Assembly: GCA_963830385.1 (NCBI GenBank)
Contig: CAWHMD010000011.1
Coordinates: 62,001-126,000 of the forward strand
DNA length: 64,000 nt
Source of the DNA: Bog-532 sp963830385
GTDB lineage: Bacteria; Actinomycetota; Actinomycetes; Streptosporangiales; Streptosporangiaceae
Reading direction: 5' to 3'
Shown here piece by piece: positions 33,822 to 42,689 of this stretch; positions within the stretch are counted from its first letter, which is position 1, and every line of letters begins with the position of its first letter. A program made the position numbers and the translations under genes. Under the pieces are notes generated by a model. That model was given only the letters and a program-made list of their open reading frames with translations, was not told the DNA's origin and did not search any database.

Positions 33822-34697
33822 TCAAGCCACGCCGTCCGACAGCCGGACGAACCGGTATCCGGCCGCCTGCAGCCGGGGGACGGCGGCCGCGATGCCCGCG
33901 GCGGTGCCTCCGCGCGGGTGGTTCATGTGGCAGAGCACGACCGAGCCGGCGGGGGCGGCGGCCACCGTGCTGCGGACCTGCCCGGGGGTGAACGTGGCGC
34001 CGCCGTCGCCGTTGACCGAGAAGGTGACCAGGCGGACCGCCATGGCGGCGACGATCCGGTCGGCGACGTCGTCGGAGAACGCGGTGCCGGCCCGGAAGTA
34101 CCGCGGCGGGGCGCCCAGCAGCCGGGTGAGCTTGACCTCGTTGCCCGCGACCTCGTCGTAGACCTCGCCCGCGTCACGGGTGCCGCCGATGCCGTAGGCG
34201 GACCGCCCGCTGACCGACAGCGGCAGGTGCCGGGTGCCGTGGTTGGCCAGCTCGAACAGCGGCTCGCCCCGCAGCTGACGGAAGGTGGCCGGGTTCTCGT
34301 CGATCCAGCGGGAGTTCAGGAACAGCGTGGCCGGCACCTCCCGGCGGCGCAGGAAGCTGATCAGGGCCGCGTCGTACTCGCTGCCGCCGGGTCCGCCGCA
34401 GGCGTCGAACGTCAGCGCGACCACCCGCCGGCTGGTGCGCAGGTCGCGCAGGACCCCCGGCCCCCCGAACCCCCAGCTGCGCGGGGTGAGGTCGCCGTAC
34501 CGGGCCACGACCTCGGCCCTGGTCAGCGCGGGCACCCCCGGGGTGGCCGTCGCCGTCGGCCTCGCCATCGGGGAAGCGGGCGGGGGAGGGGCCGCGGCGG
34601 CAGTACCCGAACCGCTGCCCGGACTCACGACCCGGCCGCAGCCGGCCAGCCCGCCGGCCGCCAGCCCGGCCAGCACCGCCCGGCGTCTCGTGATCAT
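33822..34697 (-). CDS. Polysaccharide deacetylase family lipoprotein
   Basis: This protein of about 291 residues starts MITRRRAVLAGLAAGGLAGC, which has both twin arginines and a lipobox (L-A-G-C), so it is exported and lipid anchored. The catalytic domain has ALTFDACGG (a T-F-D motif), the metal-binding H-x-x-x-H in ANHGTRHLPL, YFRAGTAFSD and a late histidine in VVLCHMNHPRGG. These are NodB-fold motifs 1-5 in variant form. It probably removes acetyl groups from a cell-wall or surface glycan. ATG 34697 is chosen as it starts directly at the signal; ATG 34709 is possible. Confidence 0.87.
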   Translation of the reverse strand: MITRRRAVLAGLAAGGLAGCGRVVSPGSGSGTAAAAPPPPASPMARPTATATPGVPALTRAEVVARYGDLTPRSWGFGGPGVLRDLRTSRRVVALTFDACGGPGGSEYDAALISFLRRREVPATLFLNSRWIDENPATFRQLRGEPLFELANHGTRHLPLSVSGRSAYGIGGTRDAGEVYDEVAGNEVKLTRLLGAPPRYFRAGTAFSDDVADRIVAAMAVRLVTFSVNGDGGATFTPGQVRSTVAAAPAGSVVLCHMNHPRGGTAAGIAAAVPRLQAAGYRFVRLSDGVA

Positions 34698-34827
34698 GCG
34701 TCCCGTCATCTCCCGGCCAGACAATGACACCAGAAAAGTCCCCACCGGAACTTACTGCTTGACTGGCCTGCGCGCGTGCAGATCAGGTGAAGGCCGTGCC
34801 CGGTTGACGACGTCGGGTGCGGGGGTG

Positions 34828-34852
34828 CCTTTTCCGGGAAAACCGGAAAGGG
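34828..34852. terminator. Hairpin between deacetylase and hypothetical genes
   Basis: CCTTTTCCGG-GAAAA-CCGGAAAGG can fold into a 9-base-pair stem with one bulged T. It lies downstream of the hypothetical gene at 34896-35261 (minus strand). It could be a terminator without a long U tail, as is common in actinomycetes. Confidence 0.45.
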
Positions 34853-34895
34853 TGATAAATGGCGACGCCAGCCAGGCAACTGCGAGCCAGCGCGC

Positions 34896-35261
34896 CTAGA
34901 ACGGGCCGTCTCCGATGCCCAGCTGCCGCCGTCGCATGGTCAGGGCCGTCGCGATGACATCCATGTTGCTGATGCTGACGGGCGGCGGCGGGCTGACCTG
35001 CTCCTCGATCTTCGACCGGAGCCGGAACGCGATCTCGCGGCGGACGTCGAGCATGGTCATTCGCCGGTAGGTCCGCAGGAAACGCTCGGCCTCCTTCACC
35101 GTCTCAGCGGCCAGCGAGGTCGCGTCGATGGCGCTGGCCCATTCGACCAGGGTGGGTGACACCGGGGCGGGAGCTGGGCTGGCTTTGACGCTGGGGCCGA
35201 CGCTGGCACCGGGGCTGGCCCCGGACCCGGCCGCCGTCCGGCGCTGCCAGGGCATCTTCAT
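34896..35261 (-). CDS. Hypothetical protein
   Basis: This 121-residue protein has a basic start (MKMPWQRRTAAGSG), a Ser/Pro/Ala linker, then a helical domain with VEWASAIDATSLAAETVKEA and LRTYRRMTMLDVRREIAFRL. Family is not recognised. The helical part looks like a soluble interaction domain. ATG 35261 is supported by GAGGTGAGG. It is divergent from the methyltransferase gene. Confidence 0.65.
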   Translation of the reverse strand: MKMPWQRRTAAGSGASPGASVGPSVKASPAPAPVSPTLVEWASAIDATSLAAETVKEAERFLRTYRRMTMLDVRREIAFRLRSKIEEQVSPPPPVSISNMDVIATALTMRRRQLGIGDGPF

Positions 35262-35382
35262 GGCCTCACCTCGCTCTGCGTCACCCAAAAGCGGAAGGAT
35301 CTCAGCTCAGGCTACGCTTGGCCCGCCGCGAAGCCCACCATCCCGCCTTTACGCAGGTGACCCGCCGTGGAAGGCTGCAGCA

Positions 35383-36192
35383 ATGACGACGCCGGCGACA
35401 GATCCCGCGCAGTGGACAACGGTTGACGAGGGCTGGGGCCGCCTGGCGGCGGACTTCGCCACCCTCAGCGAGCCCGGCAACTGCCGCGAGTACGTCTACG
35501 TGCACCACCGGCTCGGTGTCGACGCCGGGGACCGGCTGCTCGACGTGGCCTGCGGGTCCGGGCTCGCGATCGAGCTGGCTCGCCTGCGCGGCGCCGACTG
35601 TTCGGGCATCGATGCCTCGGCCCGGCTGCTGGCGGTGGCCCGCGACCGCAACCCCGGCTCCGACCTCCGGGTCGGCGACATGAACGCCCTGCCCTGGGAC
35701 CCGGCCTCGTTCGACGTCGTCACCAGCTTCCGGGGGATCTGGGGCACCACCCCGGCCGCGGTGGCCGAGCTGCACCGGGTGCTGCGCCCCGGCGGGCGGG
35801 CCGGGCTGACCGTGTGGGGCCACCTGAAGGTCTCGCCCGGCGTCTGGTCGCTGGCCCCGCTCCGGCTGGCCGCGACCGAGAAGGTCGACAACCAGGCGGC
35901 GATGGTGTCGCTCGGGCGCCCGGGTGTGGGTGAGCAATTCCTGGCGGCCAGCGGGTTCGCCGCCATCGAGCGCATCGACGTGCCGTTCGCCTGGGAGTTC
36001 GCGGACCCGGAGGTGTACGCGCGGGCGCTGGCCGCCAGCGGCCCGGCCTATGAGGCCATCCAGAACGTCGGCCCGGACGAGTTCCATCGCGCCGCCGTCG
36101 AGCTCGCCCGGGCCCAGGTGCGCGACGGCCTCCCGCTGCGGGCCCGGCTCAACGTGGTGGCCTTCCTGGCCCGCAAACCCGAAGGAGACTGA
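35383..36192 (+). CDS. Class I SAM-dependent methyltransferase
   Basis: This 269-residue protein has motif I LLDVACGSGLAIELARLRGA, acidic loop CSGIDASARLLAVARD, VGDMNALPWDPASFDVVTSF and HRVLRPGGRAGLTVWG. These are Methyltransf_11/UbiE-type motifs. ATG 35383 gives MTTPATDPAQWTTVDEGWGR. It is followed 5 bases later by a GTG-started gene with its own AAGGAGA, so the two form an operon. The acceptor is unknown. Confidence 0.9.
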   Translation: MTTPATDPAQWTTVDEGWGRLAADFATLSEPGNCREYVYVHHRLGVDAGDRLLDVACGSGLAIELARLRGADCSGIDASARLLAVARDRNPGSDLRVGDMNALPWDPASFDVVTSFRGIWGTTPAAVAELHRVLRPGGRAGLTVWGHLKVSPGVWSLAPLRLAATEKVDNQAAMVSLGRPGVGEQFLAASGFAAIERIDVPFAWEFADPEVYARALAASGPAYEAIQNVGPDEFHRAAVELARAQVRDGLPLRARLNVVAFLARKPEGD

Positions 36193-36197
36193 GGTAC

Positions 36198-36785
36198 GTG
36201 ACAGGCAGCTTCCTGGGGGAACCGCCGGTGACGCCGCCGGTCCAGGCCCTCTTCGACGACGACCTCAAGGACGATGGCTACGTCTGGAACGTGACCCGCT
36301 TGTGGGCGCATCAGCCCGAGACCGTGACCAGCCTCTTCACCCTGATGTCGCAGGCGTACAGGCCCAGCGGCCTGAGCTTCCGCCAGCGCGGGATCCTGGT
36401 GGTCGCGACCGCCTCGGCCCTCGGCGACTCGTACTGCTCGCTGGCGTGGGGCGGCAAGCTGGGTCACGCGTCGGACCCGGCGCTGGCAGCGGGTGTCCTG
36501 GCGGGCGACGATGCCGGGCTGACCGATCAGGAGCGGGCCATGGCCGCCTGGGCCAGGAAAATTGTCAAGAATCCGAACGGCACCACCGAGGCCGACATCC
36601 AGGCGCTCCGTGATCACGGCCTCGACGATGGGCAGATCTTCGCGATCACCGCCTTCGTGGCGCTGCGGCTGGCCTTCTCCACGATCAACGACGCCCTCGG
36701 CGCCCAGCCCGACGGGGCCCTCGCCCGGGCGCTGCCCGCCGAGGTGCGCCAGGCCGTCACCTACGGCCGGCCGGTCGCCACCTGA
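36198..36785 (+). CDS. Carboxymuconolactone decarboxylase/AhpD-like protein
   Basis: This 195-residue all-helical protein reads YVWNVTRLWAHQPETVTSLF, LSFRQRGILVVATASALGDS and YCSLAWGGKLGHASDPALAA, and later DGQIFAITAFVALRLAFSTI. This is the AhpD/CMD fold of peroxidase-related proteins. The usual C-x-x-C-x-x-x-H motif is reduced to a single Cys (Y-C-S-L-A-W-G), so disulfide reductase activity is doubtful. It starts at GTG 36198 in an operon with the upstream methyltransferase. Confidence 0.8.
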   Translation: MTGSFLGEPPVTPPVQALFDDDLKDDGYVWNVTRLWAHQPETVTSLFTLMSQAYRPSGLSFRQRGILVVATASALGDSYCSLAWGGKLGHASDPALAAGVLAGDDAGLTDQERAMAAWARKIVKNPNGTTEADIQALRDHGLDDGQIFAITAFVALRLAFSTINDALGAQPDGALARALPAEVRQAVTYGRPVAT

Positions 36786-36819
36786 CTCGCACCGTGGCGC
36801 TCTAGCCAGCATTGACGCT

Positions 36820-38121
36820 CTAGCTGGTACTGACCGATTCGGTCACGAACGGGATCGTCTGCGGGCCTTCCGGCAGCACGCACACCCGCGCCCCAGGGCC
36901 GGCCGCGGCCAGCTCCGCCGTCACCGCCGCGGCGATGTCCGGCACGGCCAGCAGGTGGGCGCTGCGCAGGTCGGCGTCGGTCAGGCCGGAGGTGTGGACG
37001 CCCACCCGGGCCTGCGCCAGCACCCGCGCCAGCACCTGGACCTGCCACTGGTCCGGCACGGTCCGCGGCCGGGCCGCGATCGCGGCCAGCAGCCGTTCCG
37101 GCGACGGCTCGGCCGCCAGCTCCGCCCGGAACGAGCCGTGGTCGGGCCACCCGTCCGCGCACTGCGCGGCGCAGATGATCAGGCCGCCCGGCTCGACCAC
37201 GGTGGTCGCCGCCGACATGCCCTTGACCGCCTGGTAGAGGTTCTGGTCGAGCGGGAACCCCGAGTTGGTCGTCACCACGACCTCGAACCGCCCGTCCACC
37301 GGGCGCATGGCGACCTGGCGGACGAAGTCCCGGGCGGCCGCGTGCATGGCCAGCACCTCGCCGCCGAACGCGGCCACGATCTCCTGCTCGCGGTTGAGCA
37401 CCACGTCGAAGGCGAAGTCGACCCCGGTGGCGGCGGCGATCGCGCGCACGTCGTCGTGGACCGGATTGCCCTCGCACACCGCCCAGGTGGCCTGGTCGCT
37501 GCCGATCCGCCGGGCGTCGTGCAGGGTGAGCGTGGTCTCCAGCCCGGCCAGCCCGGGGGCGACCAGCTTGGGGCCGCCGCTGAAGCCCGCGAAGAAATGC
37601 GGCTCCACGAAGCCGGTGGTGATCTTCACGTCGGCGTCCACCCAGTGCCGGTTCAGCCAGACCGGCACCCCGTCGCCGTGCACGCCGCACCAGCTGAGCA
37701 TGGCCTCGTTGCGGGCGTCGTGGTTGATCACCCGCAGCCGGGCCGCCAGCTCGGGCCCGAGCATCTCGGCCAGCTCGGCCGGGGTGTTGCCGCGGTGGGT
37801 GCCGGTGGCGATGAGCACGGTCAGGTCGTCCGCGCCGGCGATCCCGGCCAGCTCGTCCAGCAGCGCCCGGAGCATGGCCTCGCGCGGCTGCGGCCGGGTC
37901 AGGTCGCAGACCGACACCGCCACCCGCTGCCCCGGCCGGACCACCGCCCGCAGCGGCGCCCCGGCCACCGGCTCGCGCAGCGCCGCCCGCAGCGTGGCCG
38001 CCGGGTCCGGGGCGGCGCGCTGGTGAGCGGGGGTGACCACCGTGGTCCGGCCGGCGGGCAGCGAGACCCGCAGCCCCTCGCGCCCGTAGGCCAGGTCGAC
38101 GTCGATCAGGTCGTCACGCAT
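36820..38121 (-). CDS. larA: Nickel-dependent lactate racemase-type enzyme LarA
   Basis: This 433-residue protein matches LarA, which interconverts D- and L-lactate or related 2-hydroxyacids using a nickel-pincer nucleotide. Active-site residues are visible: H109 in LIATGTHRGN, then H175 and K185 in FVEPHFFAGFSGGPKLVAPG. These correspond to His108, His174 and the cofactor-attached Lys184 of the Lactiplantibacillus enzyme. ATG 38121 overlaps the end of larC by 8 bases. It is last in the larE-B-C-A operon. LarA homologues differ in substrate, so lactate itself is not proven. Confidence 0.93.
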   Translation of the reverse strand: MRDDLIDVDLAYGREGLRVSLPAGRTTVVTPAHQRAAPDPAATLRAALREPVAGAPLRAVVRPGQRVAVSVCDLTRPQPREAMLRALLDELAGIAGADDLTVLIATGTHRGNTPAELAEMLGPELAARLRVINHDARNEAMLSWCGVHGDGVPVWLNRHWVDADVKITTGFVEPHFFAGFSGGPKLVAPGLAGLETTLTLHDARRIGSDQATWAVCEGNPVHDDVRAIAAATGVDFAFDVVLNREQEIVAAFGGEVLAMHAAARDFVRQVAMRPVDGRFEVVVTTNSGFPLDQNLYQAVKGMSAATTVVEPGGLIICAAQCADGWPDHGSFRAELAAEPSPERLLAAIAARPRTVPDQWQVQVLARVLAQARVGVHTSGLTDADLRSAHLLAVPDIAAAVTAELAAAGPGARVCVLPEGPQTIPFVTESVSTS

Positions 38122-39394
38122 CTGGCTCCGTTCCGGCCTGGGCCCGGTACTGGGCGACGGCGGCCTCACAGACGGTCCGGACCGGCCAGCCCAGGACCCG
38201 GGCGGCCGCTTCCGCCTCGGCCAGCTCGGCCGTGACCGTCCCGGCGCCCGGACCGGCGCCGGTGGTGGCGGCCACCTTGACCGTGACGACCTGGCGGCTG
38301 GCCGGCGGCCCGATCTTCACCGCCACCGACGTCCGGGCGGCGGTCATCCTGGTCATCCGCGACCAGCGGACGCCGAGCGTCCCGGTGTGGGCGAACATCG
38401 CGGCCGCCACCGCGGGCCGGACCGGCTCGCCGCACAGCGCGGTGAGGACCTGCCCGGGGCGGCCGTGGCGGCCGGTGATCGGGGTGCACCAGCAGTCCCA
38501 GGCGCCGGCCGCCCGGACCGCCTGCAGGACCGAGGGCCACAGCCGCGGGTCGAGGTCGTCGACCGTGGTCTCGACCACGGTCACCTCCTCCTCGCGCCGG
38601 TCCTGGGCCGCCCCGGCCTGCGCGTCCGCGCCTGCGGCGACCCCGACGACCACCCGGGTGATGTTGGGCCGGTCCGGGGTGTCCCGGCCCCCGCCACCGG
38701 TGCCGACCGCGCGCACGGTCATGGCCGGGAAACCGCCCGGCCTGGCCGCCGCCGCCAGCAGGGCCGCCCCGGTCGGGGTGGTGCGCTCGCCCGCTGGGCT
38801 GCCGCCGGCCGGGGCGCCCCCGTCCAGGGTCAGCCCGGCCGCCGCGGCCAGCTGGACCACGGCCGGCGCCGGCACCGGCAGGCGCCCGTGCGCGCTGGTG
38901 ACGAAGCCGCTCCCGGCCGCCAGCGCCGAACAGCTCACCACCGCGCCCGGTCCCAGCAGGCCGAGATCCTCCAGCGCGGCCGCCGACCCGACCACGTCGG
39001 CCAGCGAGTCGTAGGCCCCCACCTCGTGGAAGTGCACTTTTTCGGGCGGCTCGCCGTGCACCGCCCCCTCCGCGTCGGCCAGCAGCCGGAACACCCGGCC
39101 CGCCAGTTCCCGCCCGGCCGGGCCCAGGTCGCTGGCGCCGACGAGCTCCAGCACATCGGCCAGGTGCCGTTCGCGGTCGGTCACGGCGGGCGTGGTGATC
39201 ACCGCCCGCAGGCAGGCGAGGCCGCCCCGGCGGGCGGCCTCGGTCCGCAGCCCGAGCCCCGGCACGCCCAAAGAGGCGATCGCCGCCCGCACCCGTCCGG
39301 TGTCCGCGCCGGCGTCGAGCAGCGCGGCCAGCAGCATGTCGCCCGCCACCCCGGCGGTCGCGTCGATGTAGGCCGCTCCGGGCTGGCCCGTCAC
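38114..39394 (-). CDS. larC: Nickel insertion protein LarC
   Basis: LarC inserts nickel into the pyridinium dithiocarboxylate pincer nucleotide. This 426-residue version has AAYIDATAGVAGDMLLAALL, KVHFHEVGAYDSLADVVGSA, the P-T-G-A-A-L-L segment and a C-terminal VTVVETTVDDLDPRLWPSVL. In Lactiplantibacillus the gene is split and made by frameshifting; here it is one frame. The GTG start overlaps the larB stop (GTGA). It contains Gly/Ala-rich and acidic loops around residues 210-260 that may vary between species. Confidence 0.92.
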   Translation of the reverse strand: MTGQPGAAYIDATAGVAGDMLLAALLDAGADTGRVRAAIASLGVPGLGLRTEAARRGGLACLRAVITTPAVTDRERHLADVLELVGASDLGPAGRELAGRVFRLLADAEGAVHGEPPEKVHFHEVGAYDSLADVVGSAAALEDLGLLGPGAVVSCSALAAGSGFVTSAHGRLPVPAPAVVQLAAAAGLTLDGGAPAGGSPAGERTTPTGAALLAAAARPGGFPAMTVRAVGTGGGGRDTPDRPNITRVVVGVAAGADAQAGAAQDRREEEVTVVETTVDDLDPRLWPSVLQAVRAAGAWDCWCTPITGRHGRPGQVLTALCGEPVRPAVAAAMFAHTGTLGVRWSRMTRMTAARTSVAVKIGPPASRQVVTVKVAATTGAGPGAGTVTAELAEAEAAARVLGWPVRTVCEAAVAQYRAQAGTEPDA

Positions 39395-40089
39395 CGGTGC
39401 ACCGCGTGGATGATCTTGGCGGCGTGCACCGCCGCCCCGAACCCGTTGTCGATGTTGACCACCGCCAGGCCCGGGCTGCAGGAGGCGAGCATGCTGGCCG
39501 CCGCGGCCAGGCCGCCGGCCGCCACCCCGTAGCCGACGCTGGTCGGCAGGCCGATGACCGGCGCGCTGACCAGCCCGGCGACCACGCTCGGGAGGGCGCC
39601 GTCCATGCCCGCCACGACCACCACGCACTCGGCCGCGCGCAGGTCCTCCAGCCGGGCCAGCAGCCGCCCGAGCCCGGCCACGCCCACGTCGGCCAGCAGG
39701 TCCGCGCGGACCCCGAGCACGGCCAGCGTCGCCGCGCATTCGCGGGCCACCGGCAGGTCGGTGGTGCCGGCCGTCACCACCAGCACCCGGCCGCGCGCGG
39801 GCGGCAGCGCCCCCACGGTGAGCGTCCCGGCCGCGTGATCGGCCTGCACGGCCTCGCCGGGGAAGCGGGTCACCGCCTCGTCCAGCACGGCGGCCGGGCA
39901 GCGGGTGGCCAGGGCCGGTGCCTCCGGGTCGCGGGCGCGCAGCTCGGCCAGCAGCGCGAAGATCTGCGCGGGGGTCTTGCCCTGGCCGAACACCACCTCG
40001 GGGACGCCGGTCCGCCGCCGCCGGTCCACGTCCAGCAGCGCGAACTCGCCCAGCGGGACGCCGGCCGCCCCCGTCGTCTCATCGGCCAT
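39391..40089 (-). CDS. larB: Pyridinium-3,5-biscarboxylic acid mononucleotide synthase LarB
   Basis: LarB carboxylates and hydrolyses nicotinic acid adenine dinucleotide in the first step of nickel-pincer cofactor synthesis. This 232-residue protein has VPEVVFGQGKTPAQIFALLA and the PurE-like core RVLVVTAGTTDLPVARECAA, VVVVAGMDGALPSVVAGLVS and IGLPTSVGYGVAAGGLAA. The start at 40089 overlaps the larE end by 11 bases and its stop overlaps larC, so the operon is tightly coupled. Confidence 0.93.
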   Translation of the reverse strand: MADETTGAAGVPLGEFALLDVDRRRRTGVPEVVFGQGKTPAQIFALLAELRARDPEAPALATRCPAAVLDEAVTRFPGEAVQADHAAGTLTVGALPPARGRVLVVTAGTTDLPVARECAATLAVLGVRADLLADVGVAGLGRLLARLEDLRAAECVVVVAGMDGALPSVVAGLVSAPVIGLPTSVGYGVAAGGLAAAASMLASCSPGLAVVNIDNGFGAAVHAAKIIHAVHR

Positions 40090-40915
40090 GGCTCACCGGA
40101 GTGATCTCGAGGTTCAGTGAACCGGACCGCAGCGGCCGCTCGTCGATCTCCGCCCGCGTGTATCCGGCCGCCCGCACGCAGGCCAGCACGGCCGCGTGCT
40201 CGTCCGGGTCGGCGGCTCGCGGCAGGTCGGCCGCACCCAGCTGCACCCGGCCCAGATCACCGAAGTGCCGCACCCGCAGCTCGGTGTAACCGCGCTGTTT
40301 CAGGCTCGATTCGGCCCGGTCCACCCGGGCCAGCACGTCCGCGCTGACCGCGGTGCCGTAAGGCAGCCGTGAGGCCAGGCAGGGCGAGGCCGGCTTGTCG
40401 GCGCTGGGCACGCCCAGGTGGCGGGCCAGGGCCCGGACCTGGTCCTTGCCCACCGACGCCTCCAGCAGGGGATGCCGGACCCCGTGCTCGGCCGCGGCCC
40501 GCAGGCCCGGCCGCCAGTCACCGGTGTCGTCGGCGTTGGCCCCGGACAGCACGGCGGCGAACCCCCGGCGCTGGGCCAGCCCGGCCAGCTGGTCGTACAG
40601 TTCGGTTTTGCAGTAGTAGCAGCGGAACCGGTCGTTGCGCCGGTAGTCGTCGTTGTCCAGCTCGGCCGTGCTGATGACCTCGTGCCGGATGCCCACGGCC
40701 CGGGCCACCGACCGGGCCCCGTCCAGCTCACCGGCCGCCAGGGCCGGTGACACCGCGGTGACGGCCAGGGCCCGGTCGCCCAGCGCCCGGGCGGCCAGCG
40801 CGGCGACCAGGGAGGAGTCCACCCCGCCCGAGAACGCGACCAGGACGCTGTCCAGTGCTGCAGCAAGGCCCGCGGTCAGCTGTTCAGTCAGGGCATGCAG
40901 CTCGTCGTCAGGCAC
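40079..40915 (-). CDS. larE: Sulfur transferase LarE
   Basis: This 278-residue PP-loop ATPase has AFSGGVDSSLVAALAARALG. LarE adds two sulfurs to the pincer precursor. Cysteines C99 and C102 (FRCYYCKTELYD) and C179 (ASPCLASRLPYG) are present. The last matches the sacrificial cysteine of the one-cysteine LarE. Three cysteines in this arrangement fit the group that binds a [4Fe-4S] cluster and can turn over repeatedly. The GTG start is at 40915, with TATTAT 9 bases upstream as likely -10. It is the first gene of the lar operon. Confidence 0.92.
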   Translation of the reverse strand: MPDDELHALTEQLTAGLAAALDSVLVAFSGGVDSSLVAALAARALGDRALAVTAVSPALAAGELDGARSVARAVGIRHEVISTAELDNDDYRRNDRFRCYYCKTELYDQLAGLAQRRGFAAVLSGANADDTGDWRPGLRAAAEHGVRHPLLEASVGKDQVRALARHLGVPSADKPASPCLASRLPYGTAVSADVLARVDRAESSLKQRGYTELRVRHFGDLGRVQLGAADLPRAADPDEHAAVLACVRAAGYTRAEIDERPLRSGSLNLEITPVSHGR

Positions 40916-40924
40916 ACCCCTGAT

Positions 40925-40930
40925 AATAGG
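40925..40930 (-). promoter_or_regulatory. Candidate -10 of the lar operon
   Basis: TATTAT on the minus strand ends 9 bases before the larE GTG, implying a very short or absent leader. The 59 bases between larE and the divergent aldo/keto reductase must serve both genes. Confidence 0.4.
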
Positions 40931-40974
40931 ATTCGGACTAAAAGCATCAGCCTTGACTACCCGGGAGGCCCCTC

Positions 40975-41841
40975 ATGTCCATTGAACTGGCGGAGTTCGG
41001 CCGCACTGGCCACCAGAGCACCCGGGTGGTCTTCGGCGGGGCGTCGCTCGCGCAGGTGGACCAGCGGACCGCCGATCAGACGCTGGACGTGCTGCTCGCC
41101 CACGGGGTGAACCACCTGGACGTCGCCTCGGAGTACGGCGAGGCGGAGGTGCGCATCCGGCCGTGGCTGCAGCGCGAGCCGGGCCGGTTCTTCCTCGCCA
41201 CCAAGGGTGACGAGCGCACCGCGGCCGGCGCCCGCGAGGAATTGCACCGGTCCCTGGACCGGATGGGCGTCGACCACGTCGACCTCTGGCAGCTGCACGC
41301 GCTGGCCGACCCGATCGAGTGGGACGTGGCGCTGAGCCCCGGGGGAGCGCTGGAGGCCGCCCTCGAGGCCCGGGATCAGGGGCTCATCCGCTACATCGGG
41401 GTGACCGGCCACGGCAGCCAGATCGCCGCCACCCACCGGCGCAGCCTGGAGCGGTTCGACTTCGACTCGGTGCTGCTCCCGTACAACTTCGTCACCATGG
41501 GCAACGGCTACTACGCCGAGAACTTCAACGCGCTCTACGACACCTGCCAGCAGCGCCGGGTCGCGGTCCAGACGATCAAGTCGATCGCCCTGCGTCCCTG
41601 GGCAGGACGCGAGCACACCACGGCCACCTGGTACGAGCCGCTCCAGGCGCAGGACGACATCGACCTCGCCGTCTGGTGGTCGCTGAGCCGCCCCGGCACG
41701 TTCCTGTGCAGCGTCGGCGACGTCGACCTGCTCCCCAAGGTCCTCGACGCCGCCAGCCGCTTCGGCCAGGCCGAAGCCCCGGACGAGGCGACCATGAGCG
41801 CCCTCTACCAGCGGACCGCGGCCGACCCCCTGTTCGTCTAG
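40975..41841 (+). CDS. Aldo/keto reductase
   Basis: This 288-residue TIM barrel is of the AKR family. Aspartate and tyrosine of the tetrad lie in HLDVASEYGEAE, lysine in FFLATKGDE and histidine in DLWQLHALADP. An NADPH-type C-terminal phosphate region is less clear. It starts at ATG 40975. It is divergent from the lar operon. A link with 2-hydroxyacid or ketoacid metabolism is possible but not shown. Confidence 0.9.
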   Translation: MSIELAEFGRTGHQSTRVVFGGASLAQVDQRTADQTLDVLLAHGVNHLDVASEYGEAEVRIRPWLQREPGRFFLATKGDERTAAGAREELHRSLDRMGVDHVDLWQLHALADPIEWDVALSPGGALEAALEARDQGLIRYIGVTGHGSQIAATHRRSLERFDFDSVLLPYNFVTMGNGYYAENFNALYDTCQQRRVAVQTIKSIALRPWAGREHTTATWYEPLQAQDDIDLAVWWSLSRPGTFLCSVGDVDLLPKVLDAASRFGQAEAPDEATMSALYQRTAADPLFV

Positions 41842-41872
41842 CGGCCCGCCGCCCTGTTCGTCTAGCGGCCCG
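41828..41872. repeat. Tandem duplication over the AKR stop codon
   Basis: CCCTGTTCGTCTAGCGGCCC occurs at 41828 and again at 41852 (24-base offset). The first copy contains the stop codon and last codons of the aldo/keto reductase gene; the second is non-coding. Confidence 0.8.
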
Positions 41873-41931
41873 TCCGGCCCTGGTGCCATATTACGTTGAC
41901 TGATATATTGGCCGCCGTATTAGGAGGGCGG

Positions 41932-42276
41932 ATGGCCGTAGGCAAGCGGGACGGCGAGGCCGGGCCGGACGTGCTGCGGCGGGCCGGTGAGGCGTCGGTG
42001 CTGATCCTGGTCAGCCTGGCCGACGGGCCCAAGCACGGCTACGCGCTGATCCAGGACATCAAGGAGCTGGCCGGGGTCGAGCTCGGGCCCGGCACCCTCT
42101 ACGGCGCGCTGGACCGGCTCGAGAGGCTCGGCCTGATCGAGTCGCTGCCGGCCGACGACCGGCGCCATCCGTACCGCATCACCGCCACGGGAGCGACGGC
42201 CTTGCGCGCGCACCTCGACTCCCTCGAGCGGGTCAGCGCCGCCGGGCGGCTGCGGCTGCAGCTGGGCGGCATCTGA
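41932..42276 (+). CDS. PadR family transcriptional regulator
   Basis: This 114-residue protein has LILVSLADGPKHGYALIQDI, GVELGPGTLYGALDRLERLG and the wing IESLPADDRRHPYRITATGA. It is a PadR winged helix with the short C-terminal dimer helix. ATG 41932 has AGGAGGG 5 bases upstream. An A/T-rich palindromic stretch at about 41887-41909 (ATATTACG to GATATAT) is a likely autoregulatory operator. It is the first gene of a three-gene unit. Confidence 0.9.
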   Translation: MAVGKRDGEAGPDVLRRAGEASVLILVSLADGPKHGYALIQDIKELAGVELGPGTLYGALDRLERLGLIESLPADDRRHPYRITATGATALRAHLDSLERVSAAGRLRLQLGGI

Positions 42277-42689
42277 TGGCCGGCCCCCGGGCGGCCCGGC
42301 TGGTCCACACCGCGCTGCGGTGTTACCCGGCCCGCTGGCGGCGGCGGCACGGCGACGAGGCGGCCGAGCTGGCCGCGCTGCTCATCCGGGACGGGACCCC
42401 GGCCGCCTTGATCGCCTGGAGCTATCTGGCCGGCGCCGGGCGCGAGTGGCTGACGCCGCGCCCCGGCCGCCGGCTGAGCGCGGTCGCCTGCGCGGTGCTG
42501 GTCGCGGCCGGTGCGCTGGGCGTCTCGACCGGGCTGCTGGCCTCGGCCGGCCCGGCCCGGGCGGCCAGCACCAGCCGGGTCAGCGCCCACTGCGGGCCGG
42601 GCCGGCCGGAGACCGCACCCGGCCTGACCCCCGCTGTGGGCCGGCCGCCGCTCATCATCCCGGCCGTCCGCCATGGCCGCTCCTGCTGA
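42276..42689 (+). CDS. Small membrane protein following PadR
   Basis: This 137-residue protein starts ARLVHTALRCYPARWRRRHG then DEAAELAALL, the 'permease prefix' pattern often found after PadR genes. One hydrophobic helix follows at about 68-90 (LSAVACAVLVAAGALGVSTG). The ATG shares one base with the PadR stop (TGATG). In similar pairs the membrane protein responds to the PadR ligand or acts as a co-regulator. The exact role is unknown. Confidence 0.75.
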   Translation: MAGPRAARLVHTALRCYPARWRRRHGDEAAELAALLIRDGTPAALIAWSYLAGAGREWLTPRPGRRLSAVACAVLVAAGALGVSTGLLASAGPARAASTSRVSAHCGPGRPETAPGLTPAVGRPPLIIPAVRHGRSC

